Counted from the first letter of the stretch, positions 36,597 to 45,746 are shown. The stretch is 64,000 bases of DNA from Alkalihalobacterium alkalinitrilicum (GCF_002019605.1 NZ_KV917368.1:2033843-2097842); one strand, 5' to 3'. A program made the numbers and translations. Notes: generated from the sequence alone by a model not told the origin.

Positions 36597-36786
36597 AAAT
36601 AATTTTCACACCTAGTGTAGTCAGCAACTCAATCACTTTAGTATTTAATTCACTATCATGGACCAAACCTAATGATTCCACGAGTTCAAGTTCCTCTAAA
36701 TATCCCTCGGTTGCATCTTCAATTAATTCAATGATATCTTCTAATTTCTTGTCTTTTAACACATGTAGGATCTCTTCTTTATCCAA
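36577..36786 (-). CDS. Small acidic protein resembling sigma-70 region 1.1
   Basis: 69 residues from TTG 36786 with TAGGAGG upstream. Strongly acidic and helical. The region from KKLEDIIELIEDATEGYL to the end VIELLTTLGVKIIYVTDDE looks like the sigma-70 region 1.1 fold pattern, where a helix of the form LI.LL.ELGI.VV closes an acidic domain. It is translationally coupled to ydbS by a 20-bp overlap. I know of no named protein of this kind upstream of ydbS, so the similarity is my own reading and needs profile comparison. Confidence 0.72.
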   Translation of the reverse strand: MDKEEILHVLKDKKLEDIIELIEDATEGYLEELELVESLGLVHDSELNTKVIELLTTLGVKIIYVTDDE

Positions 36787-36852
36787 TCTGAAAACCTCCT
36801 ATTTACTGTTTACCTTCATTTTCTCGTGAAAATTAATGATATTGAAGTTAAC

Positions 36853-37983
36853 TTATTGTTGTTTTTTAGAAACAGCATCCGTCATCTGTTTCCATACAGA
36901 GCCTTTCGCTTCTTCACCTTTTTCGATTCTTTCGATCGCCATATTCACTTGCATGCTCACTTCGAATTCATTATCGTCTTTGGCTTCATGTAATGCAGGT
37001 AAGGCCTGTTCATCGCCTACTTCGTATAGAAACATCGCTGCACGCCAACGAACTAGTTTACTTTCATCTTTTAACGCTTCCATCATCACTGGTATAGCAG
37101 CTTCATTTCCAATGTCGGATAAGCAATCCCCTGCCGTTCTTCTAACTGTCACAGATTTATCTTTTAAAGCTTGGTATAAGTAGGGAAGCCCCTTCTCTTC
37201 AAGCATTCCTAGATAAACCGTTGCCTGTCTACGAATAGACGCCTTTTCATCTTCTAAGGCTTTGACTAGAACTGGTAAATCTTCTTCAGTTGGATCCATG
37301 CGGTCCAGCGCCTCATAACGCTTTTTCCAGTCTGGATTATCTAACATTTCTATTGTGACTTGCTTGTAGAGATTTTGTTTATTGATTTGGTTTGGTGAAT
37401 TTTCTGCGTTTAGTAGCTGATTGATTCGGTCTTCTGAAAAAGCGGCTTCAATTTCTTCGGCAACCGTATTAGCAACTTCCTCTAATTCACCATATCGAAC
37501 ATCTTGCTCTATCCATTTCCGTTCAAGTACGACATTATCTTGTTCTGATTGTACTTTCTGTAAAGCTGACAAAAATCGCTCAGGTAAGCCTACTCTAACC
37601 TCTCTTTCACCATCAGTTACTTTCACTTGCATCGGAATTTGTTTAAACATTTGTAATTGGACACGAACTTCACCAAACGATTGTTCACTCTCTTTCATGG
37701 CTTGAGCACTATTTGTCGTTTCAGATGTTTCACCGAAGACTTCACGGACTTTTGGAAGAATTTCCTTCCAATCAAACTTTGCATTTCTCTCTAATGCAAT
37801 AAAATCGGCAACATGATAAACTCCTTTAATTCCTTCAATTGTAAACATTTTTTGTACAAAGTCAGGTGCATCAACTGCATTTTCTTTCGTATAGTTATTA
37901 CGCTTTCCTTCTGTTAGTGTGTCTGATAGTATTAACTTCATTGTATTTGGACTTGGTGTTGGTTCAATGGTTTTTATATACAT
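36853..37983 (-). CDS. cvfC: Conserved virulence factor C family protein (YpgR)
   Basis: 376 residues from ATG 37983 with GGAAGG upstream; B. subtilis YpgR is of similar size. The N-terminus (about 1-85) resembles the Nfu/NifU N-terminal scaffold fold (KTIEPTPSPNTMKLILS). The C-terminal half (about 210-350) carries four to five HEAT-like repeats, for example DEKASIRRQATVYLGMLEE and DKSVTVRRTAGDCLSDIG. It lacks the Nfu CxxC, so Fe-S delivery is not obvious. CvfC affects virulence in S. aureus. Leads the minus-strand block before the sigma-1.1-like gene. Confidence 0.9.
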   Translation of the reverse strand: MYIKTIEPTPSPNTMKLILSDTLTEGKRNNYTKENAVDAPDFVQKMFTIEGIKGVYHVADFIALERNAKFDWKEILPKVREVFGETSETTNSAQAMKESEQSFGEVRVQLQMFKQIPMQVKVTDGEREVRVGLPERFLSALQKVQSEQDNVVLERKWIEQDVRYGELEEVANTVAEEIEAAFSEDRINQLLNAENSPNQINKQNLYKQVTIEMLDNPDWKKRYEALDRMDPTEEDLPVLVKALEDEKASIRRQATVYLGMLEEKGLPYLYQALKDKSVTVRRTAGDCLSDIGNEAAIPVMMEALKDESKLVRWRAAMFLYEVGDEQALPALHEAKDDNEFEVSMQVNMAIERIEKGEEAKGSVWKQMTDAVSKKQQ

Positions 37984-38137
37984 GTCGTTTCATCCTTCCA
38001 CTTGCTTTATTGAACGATTTCGTTACGTATTATGCTACCATATTGCTTTAATCAGTTCTAAACATATGTTTACATGATTTAATTGATATTATTATTTTAT
38101 TTCTATTCCATAGAGGTAAACTTTTTGGTATAAATAG

Positions 38138-38174
38138 AGGCTGTGTCAATAGAGCCTCTCTATCAACACAGCCT
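38138..38174 (-). terminator. Terminator of the brxA/thioredoxin-like operon
   Basis: AGGCTGTGT/ACACAGCCT stem with inner GATAGAG/CTCTAT pairing, ending at the stop codon of the WCPDS thioredoxin-like gene. The minus-strand T-run after it is short. Confidence 0.72.
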
Positions 38175-38590
38175 TACATTACATTTGAAAGTCCATTCAT
38201 GATATCGATAAAAGATGACCGATCATCGAACACTTTTTTAATGGTCATTTCCTTATCAAGCAATACTGTAGTAGGGACACCTTTACATTGAAAATAATCG
38301 TAGACTTTCGTGCCTTCGTCTAGCAACACAGGAAATCTAAATTGATTTTGTTTTACATACAAAATTCCATCTTGGTCATTTCCTTCACGACCAACAACAT
38401 TGACCGTAATAAAACTCAGTTTATTTGTATCTATTGTTTCAAACAATTGATTTTTTTTCACGAGATCTCGCTGCGAATCAGGACACCACGAAGTCCAAAA
38501 CGTAATCATACAAGGCTTCCCCATATACTGAGATAAACTCACTTCACGATTTTCTTGAATGTCGAATAACTTTATATTTGAAATATCCAT
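38174..38590 (-). CDS. TlpA/AhpC-fold thioredoxin-like protein with single-Cys WCPDS
   Basis: 138 residues beginning 12 bp after the brxA stop. It has the thiol-disulfide fold with FWTSWCPDSQ, so the usual second active-site Cys is replaced by Ser39. A cis-Pro VPTTVLLDKE is present. Another Cys at 27 and one in the later YFQCKGVP could act as resolving or metal-binding residues. A one-Cys active site suggests a thiol-peroxidase or thiol-transfer role rather than a classic reductase (inference). It is co-transcribed with bacilliredoxin. Confidence 0.8.
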   Translation of the reverse strand: MDISNIKLFDIQENREVSLSQYMGKPCMITFWTSWCPDSQRDLVKKNQLFETIDTNKLSFITVNVVGREGNDQDGILYVKQNQFRFPVLLDEGTKVYDYFQCKGVPTTVLLDKEMTIKKVFDDRSSFIDIMNGLSNVM

Positions 38591-38602
38591 CCTAATCTTA
38601 TA

Positions 38603-39034
38603 TTAACAATGCGTGTTAAATGCTCCTGTTAAGTTAGCAACAATGCTTTCAACAGATTGATCTTCAATCTGTTCTCTCGGAATGAAATGAACGATTTCTT
38701 TGCCTTTAAATAAAGCCATCGATGGTGAAGAAGGCTCATAACCTTTAATATATTCACGCATTTTTGCTGTTGCATCACGGTCTTGCCCAGCAAATACAGT
38801 AACAATATGATCTGGTTTCTTTTCATTGTTTTGCGAAACGACAGCAGCAGGTCGTGCTAACCCAGCCGCACAACCACAGACTGAATTAATGACTACAAGT
38901 GTTGTTCCTTCTACTGTTTCCAAAAAATTTTCCACTTCTTCAACAGTTGTTAACTCATTAAATCCTGCATTAGTTAATTCAGCCCTCATTGGTTGGACTA
39001 CTTGACGCATATATTCCTCATAAGACATTGACAT
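38603..39034 (-). CDS. brxA: Bacilliredoxin BrxA (YphP-type)
   Basis: 143 residues. CGC active site (C53, C55) in NSVCGCAAGLARPAA and the strongly conserved SMSYEEYMR start and FAGQDRDATAKMREY segment identify YphP/BrxA, which removes bacillithiol from oxidised proteins. This implies that the host makes bacillithiol. ATG 39034 with AGGGGAAA upstream. Its gene is followed directly by a thioredoxin-like protein and, upstream, by a CGTC thioredoxin gene with 150 bp between. Confidence 0.95.
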   Translation of the reverse strand: MSMSYEEYMRQVVQPMRAELTNAGFNELTTVEEVENFLETVEGTTLVVINSVCGCAAGLARPAAVVSQNNEKKPDHIVTVFAGQDRDATAKMREYIKGYEPSSPSMALFKGKEIVHFIPREQIEDQSVESIVANLTGAFNTHC

Positions 39035-39184
39035 TTACTTTTTCCCCTTCCTCAATCGATTGTCCCAAAAACGATCGTTTTTGAAACAACTCCTTCTTTA
39101 CATACAAACTCATCATACTATAGTGAAAACATTGAAATCAAATCATTCCTTTTAAATCGTTCCAAAAACGTAGATATACATTTA

Positions 39185-39496
39185 TTAATAGTGCTCAAGT
39201 ACACCGATCAAGTAATCAATCGAGCGAAAAGCATAAATTTCTTCTACGATTTGGCCGTTTTTAATGATTAATAACAATGGAACACTTTTGACCTTTAATG
39301 ACTGAGCTACATCGGGAACTGCATTAATATTGCATTTATTAATTTGTATTGTCGGGCGTACTTCAGTCGATATCACCTCTAACATTTTCGTAGCTAACCT
39401 ACATGTGCCACAAAAAGGGGAATAAAAATAAATGAACGAAACACCTACTTGACTTCCTAACATACGCATTAATTGTTGTTTTGACATTTCTTCCAT
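39185..39496 (-). CDS. Thioredoxin family protein (CGTC)
   Basis: 103 residues from ATG 39496 after GAGGTGG. CGTC active site (C29, C32) in FYSPFCGTCRLATK and cis-Pro KSVPLLLIIKNG form a full thioredoxin fold, as in the small YusE/YtpP-type proteins of Bacillus. It ends 150 bp before brxA and may share a promoter with the SLC13 permease just upstream (13 bp). A dithiol reductase, partner unknown. Confidence 0.85.
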   Translation of the reverse strand: MEEMSKQQLMRMLGSQVGVSFIYFYSPFCGTCRLATKMLEVISTEVRPTIQINKCNINAVPDVAQSLKVKSVPLLLIIKNGQIVEEIYAFRSIDYLIGVLEHY

Positions 39497-39509
39497 ACAA
39501 CCACCTCTA

Positions 39510-41363
39510 CTAAAATGGGAAGAAAAACGGAATTGAAAATAACATCACGATAAATAAAATCAATTGCAAAGGGACACCTATTCTTACAAAGTCACTAAAC
39601 TTATATCCACCAGCTGTCATGACTAGTGCATTCGTCGGAGAAGCTACAGGTGTCGCAAAAGCCATACTTGCCGCAATACTTACAGCTAATAATAACGGAT
39701 ACGGGCTCACTCCCATGTTGACTGCAGCTGTAACCGCGATTGGTGCAAATAATACAGCAGTCGCTGTATTAGATATAAATTGACTAAAGAACATCGTCGC
39801 TAAATAAAAACCAGCCATAACCGCGAGTGGACCATATCCCCCTAATAATGAAATGAGTCCATCTGCTAGGAACTGAACTCCTCCTGTGTTTTCAAGCGCT
39901 GTTGCCATTGGGAGCATAGCCGCAATCAAAATAACACTCTCCCAATTAATTCTACCGTATGCATCATCCATGTTTCTCAAACATCCCGTAATCACCATTA
40001 AAACGGCTGCAATAATGACGGCGGTCACCGCTGGCACAATTTCAAAAGTCATTAAAATTAGCATCATAAGCATAATCGCTCCAGCAATTGGTGCTTTTCC
40101 ACTTGCCGCTGCCATGCTTGCCTGTTCTTGAGGTTGACCAACGACGACAACATCTTGAGTTTCTTTTGCTAAAAGTTCTATATCTGACCAAGCGCCTTGT
40201 ACAAGAAGAGCATCTCCAAATCTAAGTTTTACATTAGACATATTTTTTAGGAAATAATTTCCTTTCCGATTGATACCAATGATATTTAAATTGTATTTTT
40301 CTCGAAAGGCTACTTTTTCAATCGTTGCATTGATTAGGCTCGATTGCGGAGTTAATAAGACTTCAGCAATACCTAACTCTCTTGAGACCAATTTTTCTGC
40401 ATCTGTCCATTGACGTTCGGTTAGCTTCAAACCATATTTTTTACATATTTTATCAATATTATCTTGATCTCCTTGTAAATACAATACATCTTGTTCATGA
40501 ATGATACTATTCGGACCTGCCATCTCTTGAAATGTAACAGGCAAAAACTTTGTTCCTTCTTTTGACTTTCGTTCTATTTTTAAAACACATAGTTGAAATT
40601 CAGCAGGTATCCGTAAGTCTGCTAAATTTCGTTCCGCCATTGAAGATCCTTGTAACACTCTAACCGTATATAACTTATCACTAATTTGATAGTTTCTTGC
40701 CATTTCAGAAGGAGAAACTGTCCCCTCTCGTCGTTCACGTTTGTTCGCATTTTCTTTAGGTAATAAGATAGGTCCAAAGACAACGAGAAAAATAATACCC
40801 GTGACAAAGGCCACAAGACCTATTGGTGTAAAATCAAAAAAAGAAAGCCGCTCATAACCATAATCAGCTAATGTTTGGCTTACGATTAAATTCGGTGGAG
40901 TTCCGATTAATGTAAGAACACCTCCAAGACTGCTAGCAAATGCCAACGGAATTAAAAATTTGGCTGGACTTGTTTTCATACTCATAGCTAAACTAACTAC
41001 AACAGGTAATAATAGCGCCACCGTTCCCGTATTACTCATAAATCCACTTAACACTCCGACAATAATCATCAGCATAATGAGGAGCCTGAGTTCACTATTT
41101 CGAGAAGCTTTCATTAATAGTTGTCCTGCTTGATTCGCTAACCCTGTCCGGAAGATCCCACCGCCCACAATAAAGAGACCAGCAATCATTATAACTACAG
41201 AATTTGAAAAGCCATTTAATGCATCCTGCGTTGAAATAATTCCCGTCAGAACAAGTGTTAAAAGAGACAACAACGCAACAAGGTCTGACCGAATGTTACC
41301 TATCATAAAAAACACTGTTGTCACAGCGAGGATGGTAAACGTTAAAATTAGTTCAGGCTCCAC
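39510..41363 (-). CDS. SLC13/DASS family permease with TrkA-C domains
   Basis: 617 residues from GTG 41363 with GAGGTGG upstream. Twelve or so helices, with two regulator domains of TrkA-C type inserted at about 220-300 and 320-405 (for example VRVLQGSSMAERNLADL and FREKYNLNIIGINRKG). The motifs FMSNTGTVALLLPVVVSLA and FISNTATAVLFAPIAVTAA are the pseudo-symmetric SNT motifs for sodium and substrate binding in DASS carriers. Sulfate or dicarboxylate are likely substrates; the neighbour thioredoxin gene makes a sulfur link possible (inference). Confidence 0.9.
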   Translation of the reverse strand: MEPELILTFTILAVTTVFFMIGNIRSDLVALLSLLTLVLTGIISTQDALNGFSNSVVIMIAGLFIVGGGIFRTGLANQAGQLLMKASRNSELRLLIMLMIIVGVLSGFMSNTGTVALLLPVVVSLAMSMKTSPAKFLIPLAFASSLGGVLTLIGTPPNLIVSQTLADYGYERLSFFDFTPIGLVAFVTGIIFLVVFGPILLPKENANKRERREGTVSPSEMARNYQISDKLYTVRVLQGSSMAERNLADLRIPAEFQLCVLKIERKSKEGTKFLPVTFQEMAGPNSIIHEQDVLYLQGDQDNIDKICKKYGLKLTERQWTDAEKLVSRELGIAEVLLTPQSSLINATIEKVAFREKYNLNIIGINRKGNYFLKNMSNVKLRFGDALLVQGAWSDIELLAKETQDVVVVGQPQEQASMAAASGKAPIAGAIMLMMLILMTFEIVPAVTAVIIAAVLMVITGCLRNMDDAYGRINWESVILIAAMLPMATALENTGGVQFLADGLISLLGGYGPLAVMAGFYLATMFFSQFISNTATAVLFAPIAVTAAVNMGVSPYPLLLAVSIAASMAFATPVASPTNALVMTAGGYKFSDFVRIGVPLQLILFIVMLFSIPFFFPF

Positions 41364-41503
41364 TACGCCACCTCGAATAAAATAGAGCCCAACTCAAAGG
41401 ATTTTTCTTAAGTGTATTCACCTATTGGAATATACAATAACAACATCAATGTACATTTCCATCCTTTTGAGTCAGACTCAAATTTTTTACTTAAATTAAA
41501 TCA

Positions 41504-42688
41504 TTACACGAGTAATTGTTCCTTTAATACCTCATTTGCTTTTAGAAGAGCTGCTCCTTTTTCAATCGCAACACCTTCTTCTTGTAAGATATCTTCCAAA
41601 GCGCTAAGCATGAGAGTAACGTTCGCTTGTTTTGCATTATAACCCATTAACCCTATTCTCCATACTTTACCTTTCAACTCTCCTAACCCACCACCAACTT
41701 CAAGATCATACTTTTCAAGTAACCGTTTGCGAACCTTAGCATCATCGACACCTTGTGGAATGCACACAGAAGTTAATTGATGAAGACGATGTTCTTTCTT
41801 AACAAGCAATTTAAGCCCCATTGCTTCTAATCCTTGTTGTAGAGCTTCCCCATAAAGAGCATGGCGGGCGAAAACATTTTCAACACCTTCATTCACAATC
41901 AAGCGTAAAGACTCTCGTAATGAATAGGCCATCGTTATTGGAGCGGTATGATGATATGAACGTTCTTCTCCCCAGTAACTGACAATCATTGATAAATCTA
42001 GATACCAACTTTGTACTTTAGACTTTCTGTTATTCATTACTTCAACCGCACGATTACTCATCGTAACCGGTGCTAATCCAGGAGGTGCACTTAAACATTT
42101 TTGTGTACCACTGTAAGCGGCATCGACTTTAAGTTTGTCAATTTCAGTTGGACACCCACCAAGGGATGTAACCATATCACAAACGAACAACGCATTGGTT
42201 GTATGAACAATTTCACTGATTTCTTCAAGTGGTTGTCTTACACCCGTTGAAGTTTCAGCATGAACGACGGCAACAAGCTTAGCATCTGGATGAGTTTCTA
42301 ACGTTTCTTTTACATCTTGTGGTTTGATAATTTCTCCCCATGCAGCTTTTATTTGTATCACTGTAGCACCGCAACGTTCAGCAACGTCGACCATACGTGT
42401 ACCAAATAAACCATTTACCCCAACGATCACTTTGTCACCTGGCTCGACTAAATTTACAAATACGGTTTCCATTCCCGCACTACCAGTGCCGCTCATTGCA
42501 ATCGTTAGTTTATTTTCGGTTTGATATACTTTTCTTAATAATTCCATTGTCTCATTCATAATCGTTAAAAACGCAGGATCAAGATGACCTAACAATGGAG
42601 TTGACATAGCTCGTAAAACGTGAGGATGAACATTACTTGGACCTGGTCCCATCAATACGCGTTCTGGTGGTAATAATTCTGCTACCAT
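41504..42688 (-). CDS. Alanine-glyoxylate/serine-pyruvate type aminotransferase
   Basis: 394 residues from ATG 42688 with GGAGAG eight bases upstream; an earlier in-frame GTG lies in the RBS. PLP Lys197 in [14 protein letters not shown], Asp171 in [10 protein letters not shown] and the phosphate loop [10 protein letters not shown] are intact. PucG in B. subtilis belongs to the same family, so it may use ureidoglycine, glyoxylate, serine or alanine. No purine degradation genes lie nearby, so the specific substrate is not settled. Monocistronic. Confidence 0.85.
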   Translation of the reverse strand: MVAELLPPERVLMGPGPSNVHPHVLRAMSTPLLGHLDPAFLTIMNETMELLRKVYQTENKLTIAMSGTGSAGMETVFVNLVEPGDKVIVGVNGLFGTRMVDVAERCGATVIQIKAAWGEIIKPQDVKETLETHPDAKLVAVVHAETSTGVRQPLEEISEIVHTTNALFVCDMVTSLGGCPTEIDKLKVDAAYSGTQKCLSAPPGLAPVTMSNRAVEVMNNRKSKVQSWYLDLSMIVSYWGEERSYHHTAPITMAYSLRESLRLIVNEGVENVFARHALYGEALQQGLEAMGLKLLVKKEHRLHQLTSVCIPQGVDDAKVRKRLLEKYDLEVGGGLGELKGKVWRIGLMGYNAKQANVTLMLSALEDILQEEGVAIEKGAALLKANEVLKEQLLV

Positions 42689-42918
42689 TCGTTTCACTCT
42701 CCTATACAGTTATTTACTTATACAATACCATATTTTGAGTGAATTTCCTCTATTTCTCTACGTTCATTATAAATTTAAATATGTGCACTATAATAATTAT
42801 AGTCTTATATTTTTTAACACTAGAAAAAATAATAATTTCTAGGGGAATGCCTATACAGGATGAGCAACACCTTCATAGCCTATAAATGTAAGATGATTAT
42901 TTTAAGGAGGTGCTTAGA

Positions 42919-43005
42919 ATGGGACACACTTATAGCGGTGGTTTCACTCTAATTGTTGTATTGTTCATCTTGTTAATTATCGTTGGTGCTTCATACACTT
43001 GGTAA
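42919..43005 (+). CDS. YjcZ-family short sporulation peptide
   Basis: 28 residues from ATG 42919 with AAGGAGG upstream. A short polar start (MGHTYSGGF) and a single hydrophobic helix TLIVVLFILLIIVGASY match the YjcZ family of small membrane peptides, several of which are made during sporulation. A family 2 repeat begins at once after the stop and lies between this gene and its terminator. Confidence 0.9.
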   Translation: MGHTYSGGFTLIVVLFILLIIVGASYTW

Positions 43006-43006
43006 T

Positions 43007-43306
43007 AAGAAAAACGAAAGGCCCTTGGGAAGCCACGACATGCAAATGTTCTGGCTGACTAAAGTCCGCTCTTTGACTTTTGGCTGACAGGTTATCTGTC
43101 CTCGAGGGGCTAGGGCCTGCAGTTAGACATTAAGAAAAACGAAAGGCCCTTGGGAAGCCACGACATGCAAATGTTCTGGCTGACTAAAGTCCGCTCTTTG
43201 ACTTTTGGCTGACAGGTTATTTGTCCTCGAGGGGCTAGGGCCTGCAGTTAGACATTAAGAAAAACGAAAGGCCCTTGGGAAGCCACGACATGCAAATGTT
43301 CTGGCT
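43007..43306. repeat. Intergenic repeat family 2 array: two 125-bp units plus 50 bp
   Basis: Units start AAGAAAAACGAAAGGCCCTT at 43007, 43132 and 43257. Units 1 and 2 are nearly identical, with a single visible difference (ATCTGTCC against ATTTGTCC). The third ends about 50 bp in. Interior blocks AAGTCCGCTCTTTGACTTTT and GTCCTCGAGGGGCT match the 18281 array. Confidence 0.95.
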
Positions 43307-43359
43307 TCCAGATTGTTGTCCTTAGGAGAAGATATTGGCCCTCTAAATATTCAATTAGT

Positions 43360-43400
43360 AAGGCTTATGACATTCTTCGGAATGTCTTAAGCTTTTTTTA
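43360..43400 (+). terminator. Terminator downstream of yjcZ and the repeats
   Basis: AAGGCTTATGACATTC with a TTCG tetraloop, GAATGTCTTAAGCTTT and a T-run. About 355 bp after the yjcZ stop, with the repeat array in between. Confidence 0.85.
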
Positions 43401-43412
43401 TATTAACAGCGA

Positions 43413-43441
43413 AAAGAGACTGATGGATATATCAGTCTCTC
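43413..43441 (-). terminator. Terminator of ytzC
   Basis: AGAGACTGAT/ATCAGTCTCT stem with a minus-strand T-rich tail (TTTTC), 7 bp after the ytzC stop. Confidence 0.65.
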
Positions 43442-43447
43442 GCCTCA

Positions 43448-43717
43448 TTAAAAATCTGAACGTTGTAAAATCATTTGATTTTGCATTTGTCGGATACGTT
43501 GCTGTGCCCTACCTAACTGATCTCTCTGTTCAGCAGTTGCACTTCTTGAAATTGCATCAATTTCTTGAAGAATATCCTCTAATTGTTGTTGTGCGTTTGA
43601 ATAGTCAGCAGCGTCACCTTCTTGGACTTGCATACCTAAATTCAACTGTTCCTGTGCTTGTTCAATCACTTCATTTGCTTTTAATAAATAAAAATCAACC
43701 TGTTGATGAATAGCCAC
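43448..43717 (-). CDS. YtzC/DUF2524-type small helical protein
   Basis: 89 residues from GTG 43717 with GGAGGAG upstream. Entirely helical and Gln-rich (QAQEQLNLGMQVQEGDAADY, QQQLEDILQEIDA), resembling the YtzC family of unknown function from memory. No membrane segment. Plausibly cytoplasmic or spore-associated. Its own terminator follows. Confidence 0.75.
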   Translation of the reverse strand: MAIHQQVDFYLLKANEVIEQAQEQLNLGMQVQEGDAADYSNAQQQLEDILQEIDAISRSATAEQRDQLGRAQQRIRQMQNQMILQRSDF

Positions 43718-43858
43718 ACCATTCTCCTCCTCTAAATGCTGTCAAAGTAGAATGGTATTAATTTGTCTTTTCTTATGCGGTTTTATTCTAGGGTTACAAA
43801 TATTTCTCTTCACTTTCATAATTTTTCTATGTAGCGTCAAATTTAGTGTCTTTAAAAC

Positions 43859-44785
43859 CTATTCATTTTCACGAAGGAATGTATGTACAAAAAAATCACA
43901 AGCAATCATGCTATTTGGAAATATTTCTCGAGCTTCCTCTTCTAAAATGTGAACCTTACCTTCATACCTAGCACTAATATGATTTAATATTAGTAACTCT
44001 ACTTTGGCTGCCCTTGCAATTTGGGCCGCATCACTAGCTGTTGAATGTCCATATTGATGGGCCAGCGCTTCATTTATTTTACTAAACGTCGCTTCATGAA
44101 TGAGTATGTTTGCAGATTTCGCTAAATGCACAACCTTCTCACATGGTTTCGTATCCCCTACAATCGTAACCACTCTTCCTTTAATATCAGGACCTACATA
44201 ATCAGCACCGCTAATCCATTCCCCTGAAGGTAATTGAACTTTTTCTTTCGCTTTTATATTTTTATAAATGGGTCCAGCTTCAATTCCTTTTTCTTTTAAT
44301 CGGTGTACTAATAATTCTCCACTTTGCGATTTTTCTTCTATCCGAAATCCAAACGATGGCATAACGTGATCTAATAATAAGCAATGAACAATAAACATTT
44401 CATCTTCAAAGATAAGCCCTTCTTTTATCTCATGAATGTGTAAAGGATATAATAAAGTGGTTTTGGAAATCGAAAGACATTGTTCTATAAAAGTCTTAAT
44501 CCCTTTTGGACCATATATGGTAAGCGGTGTTTTGCCTCCTTGAAAAGACCTGCTTCCAAGTAAACCTGGTAAGCCAAAAATATGATCTCCATGAAGATGC
44601 GTGATAAAAATTTTTTCAAGCTTACTTAGTTTTAATGACGATCGTAATATTTGCTGTTGCGTTCCTTCACCACAATCCACCATCCACACGCTTCCATTCT
44701 TTTGTAAAAAACGAATTGCGAGCGAGCTAACATTTCGCTTCGTTGAAGGAACTCCTGCTCCTGTTCCTAAAAAATGAAATTCCAA
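43859..44785 (-). CDS. rnz: Ribonuclease Z
   Basis: 308 residues (typical size) from TTG 44785 with GGGGGG upstream. The zinc motif THLHGDH (H63, H65, D67, H68) and later GHSTASDAAQIA, with the flexible arm insert between, identify tRNA 3'-processing endonuclease of the short ELAC1 type. It trims tRNA precursors that lack CCA. Its 5' end lies 110 bp from the YitT gene upstream on the same strand. Confidence 0.95.
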   Translation of the reverse strand: MEFHFLGTGAGVPSTKRNVSSLAIRFLQKNGSVWMVDCGEGTQQQILRSSLKLSKLEKIFITHLHGDHIFGLPGLLGSRSFQGGKTPLTIYGPKGIKTFIEQCLSISKTTLLYPLHIHEIKEGLIFEDEMFIVHCLLLDHVMPSFGFRIEEKSQSGELLVHRLKEKGIEAGPIYKNIKAKEKVQLPSGEWISGADYVGPDIKGRVVTIVGDTKPCEKVVHLAKSANILIHEATFSKINEALAHQYGHSTASDAAQIARAAKVELLILNHISARYEGKVHILEEEAREIFPNSMIACDFFVHTFLRENE

Positions 44786-44876
44786 TTAAGATCCCCCCTT
44801 TTTAACATGCATACTTTTTATCATTATATATTTTGTCGAACTCTAAACAAGTTAAACTGTTAATCATACTAAAATA

Positions 44877-44905
44877 CGGAAGATTGACATTATGTCAGCC
44901 TTCCG
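44877..44905 (-). terminator. Terminator overlapping the end of the YitT gene
   Basis: CGGAAG-ATTGACAT and ATGTCAG-CTTCCG stem with a minus-strand TATTTTAG tail. The last four codons of the gene form half of the stem. Confidence 0.72.
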
Positions 44906-45539
44906 CTTTTTGAGTTTGTGCTGATACGGATGAAAAGTTGCTTTTATCTTCTTCAACAGTACTTTCATTAATAGGACTCTTTTTGTAACGTCCAATTATC
45001 GAACTCGCAATAAAAATAGCCCCTACAGAAAGTAGAGCATTCGACCAGCCAACTAATATACCTGCTAAAAAGATAATTAAGAAGTCACTTGCAAAGATCG
45101 TTACACCACGATTCACTTTGAATTTTTGATCTAAATATAAAGCTAAAATATGAATTCCTCCAAGTGATGAGCCGTTGTTTAATACGAAGGTTACACCAAT
45201 TCCGATAAATAAACCTCCGACAATTGTAGCGATCCAATCTGGAAAAGGGGTGACCTGAAATATCTGAAACCATTCACTGATAAACGAAATGGCTGTGATA
45301 GAAACGAGGCTAGATATTGTAAATTTCATCCCAAGCTTTTTTATGGATATAATAAAGAAGGGTAAATTGACGAGAAAAAATAAGATGCCCCACGACCAGT
45401 TCGTTAGAAAGTCTAATACTGTAGCTACTCCTGCTGTACCACCAAAGGTAAAATCATGAATAGCTAAGATCCTTAAGCCTAAAGAAGTTATAAATAACCC
45501 GACTATAATGAATAGCCAACGTGTAAATATATTGTTCAA
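44895..45539 (-). CDS. YitT family membrane protein, short form
   Basis: 214 residues from TTG 45539 with GGAGGAGAGG upstream. Five to six hydrophobic helices with the DUF161 repeat motif GGTAGVATVLDFL and NNGSSLGGIHILALYLDQ. The usual C-terminal DUF2179 domain of YitT proteins (about 280 residues in all) is missing; a polar tail follows instead. This shorter version exists in some families. Function unknown; membrane. Confidence 0.85.
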   Translation of the reverse strand: MNNIFTRWLFIIVGLFITSLGLRILAIHDFTFGGTAGVATVLDFLTNWSWGILFFLVNLPFFIISIKKLGMKFTISSLVSITAISFISEWFQIFQVTPFPDWIATIVGGLFIGIGVTFVLNNGSSLGGIHILALYLDQKFKVNRGVTIFASDFLIIFLAGILVGWSNALLSVGAIFIASSIIGRYKKSPINESTVEEDKSNFSSVSAQTQKAEG

Positions 45540-45667
45540 AGAATTCCTCTCCTCCTATGTATCTCCTATTTACAATACGCAAAACTACTATACATTTCAA
45601 TGCATATGAGTGAATATTTATAAATCAAAAAACTATAAATTTTCTAATAACTAACAGTTCTTTAAGT

Positions 45668-45746
45668 GCATCCCCAACTTGTCCCTTTTTTAATTTCTCG
45701 AAGGCTTGAAGTGGGGGTATTACTGCCAGTTGATGCGGGATAAATA
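45668..45746. repeat. Intergenic repeat family 1, copy E
   Basis: CATCCCCAACTTGTCCC, then TCTCGAAGGCTTGAAGTGGGGG and TACTGCCAGTTGATGCGGGATAAAT. The inner dyad CCCCAACTT/AAGTGGGG is well kept. Confidence 0.85.

Noticed and set aside
43007-43306. Possible CRISPR array
   Set aside because: Units of 125 bp are contiguous copies without spacers; it is a tandem repeat.
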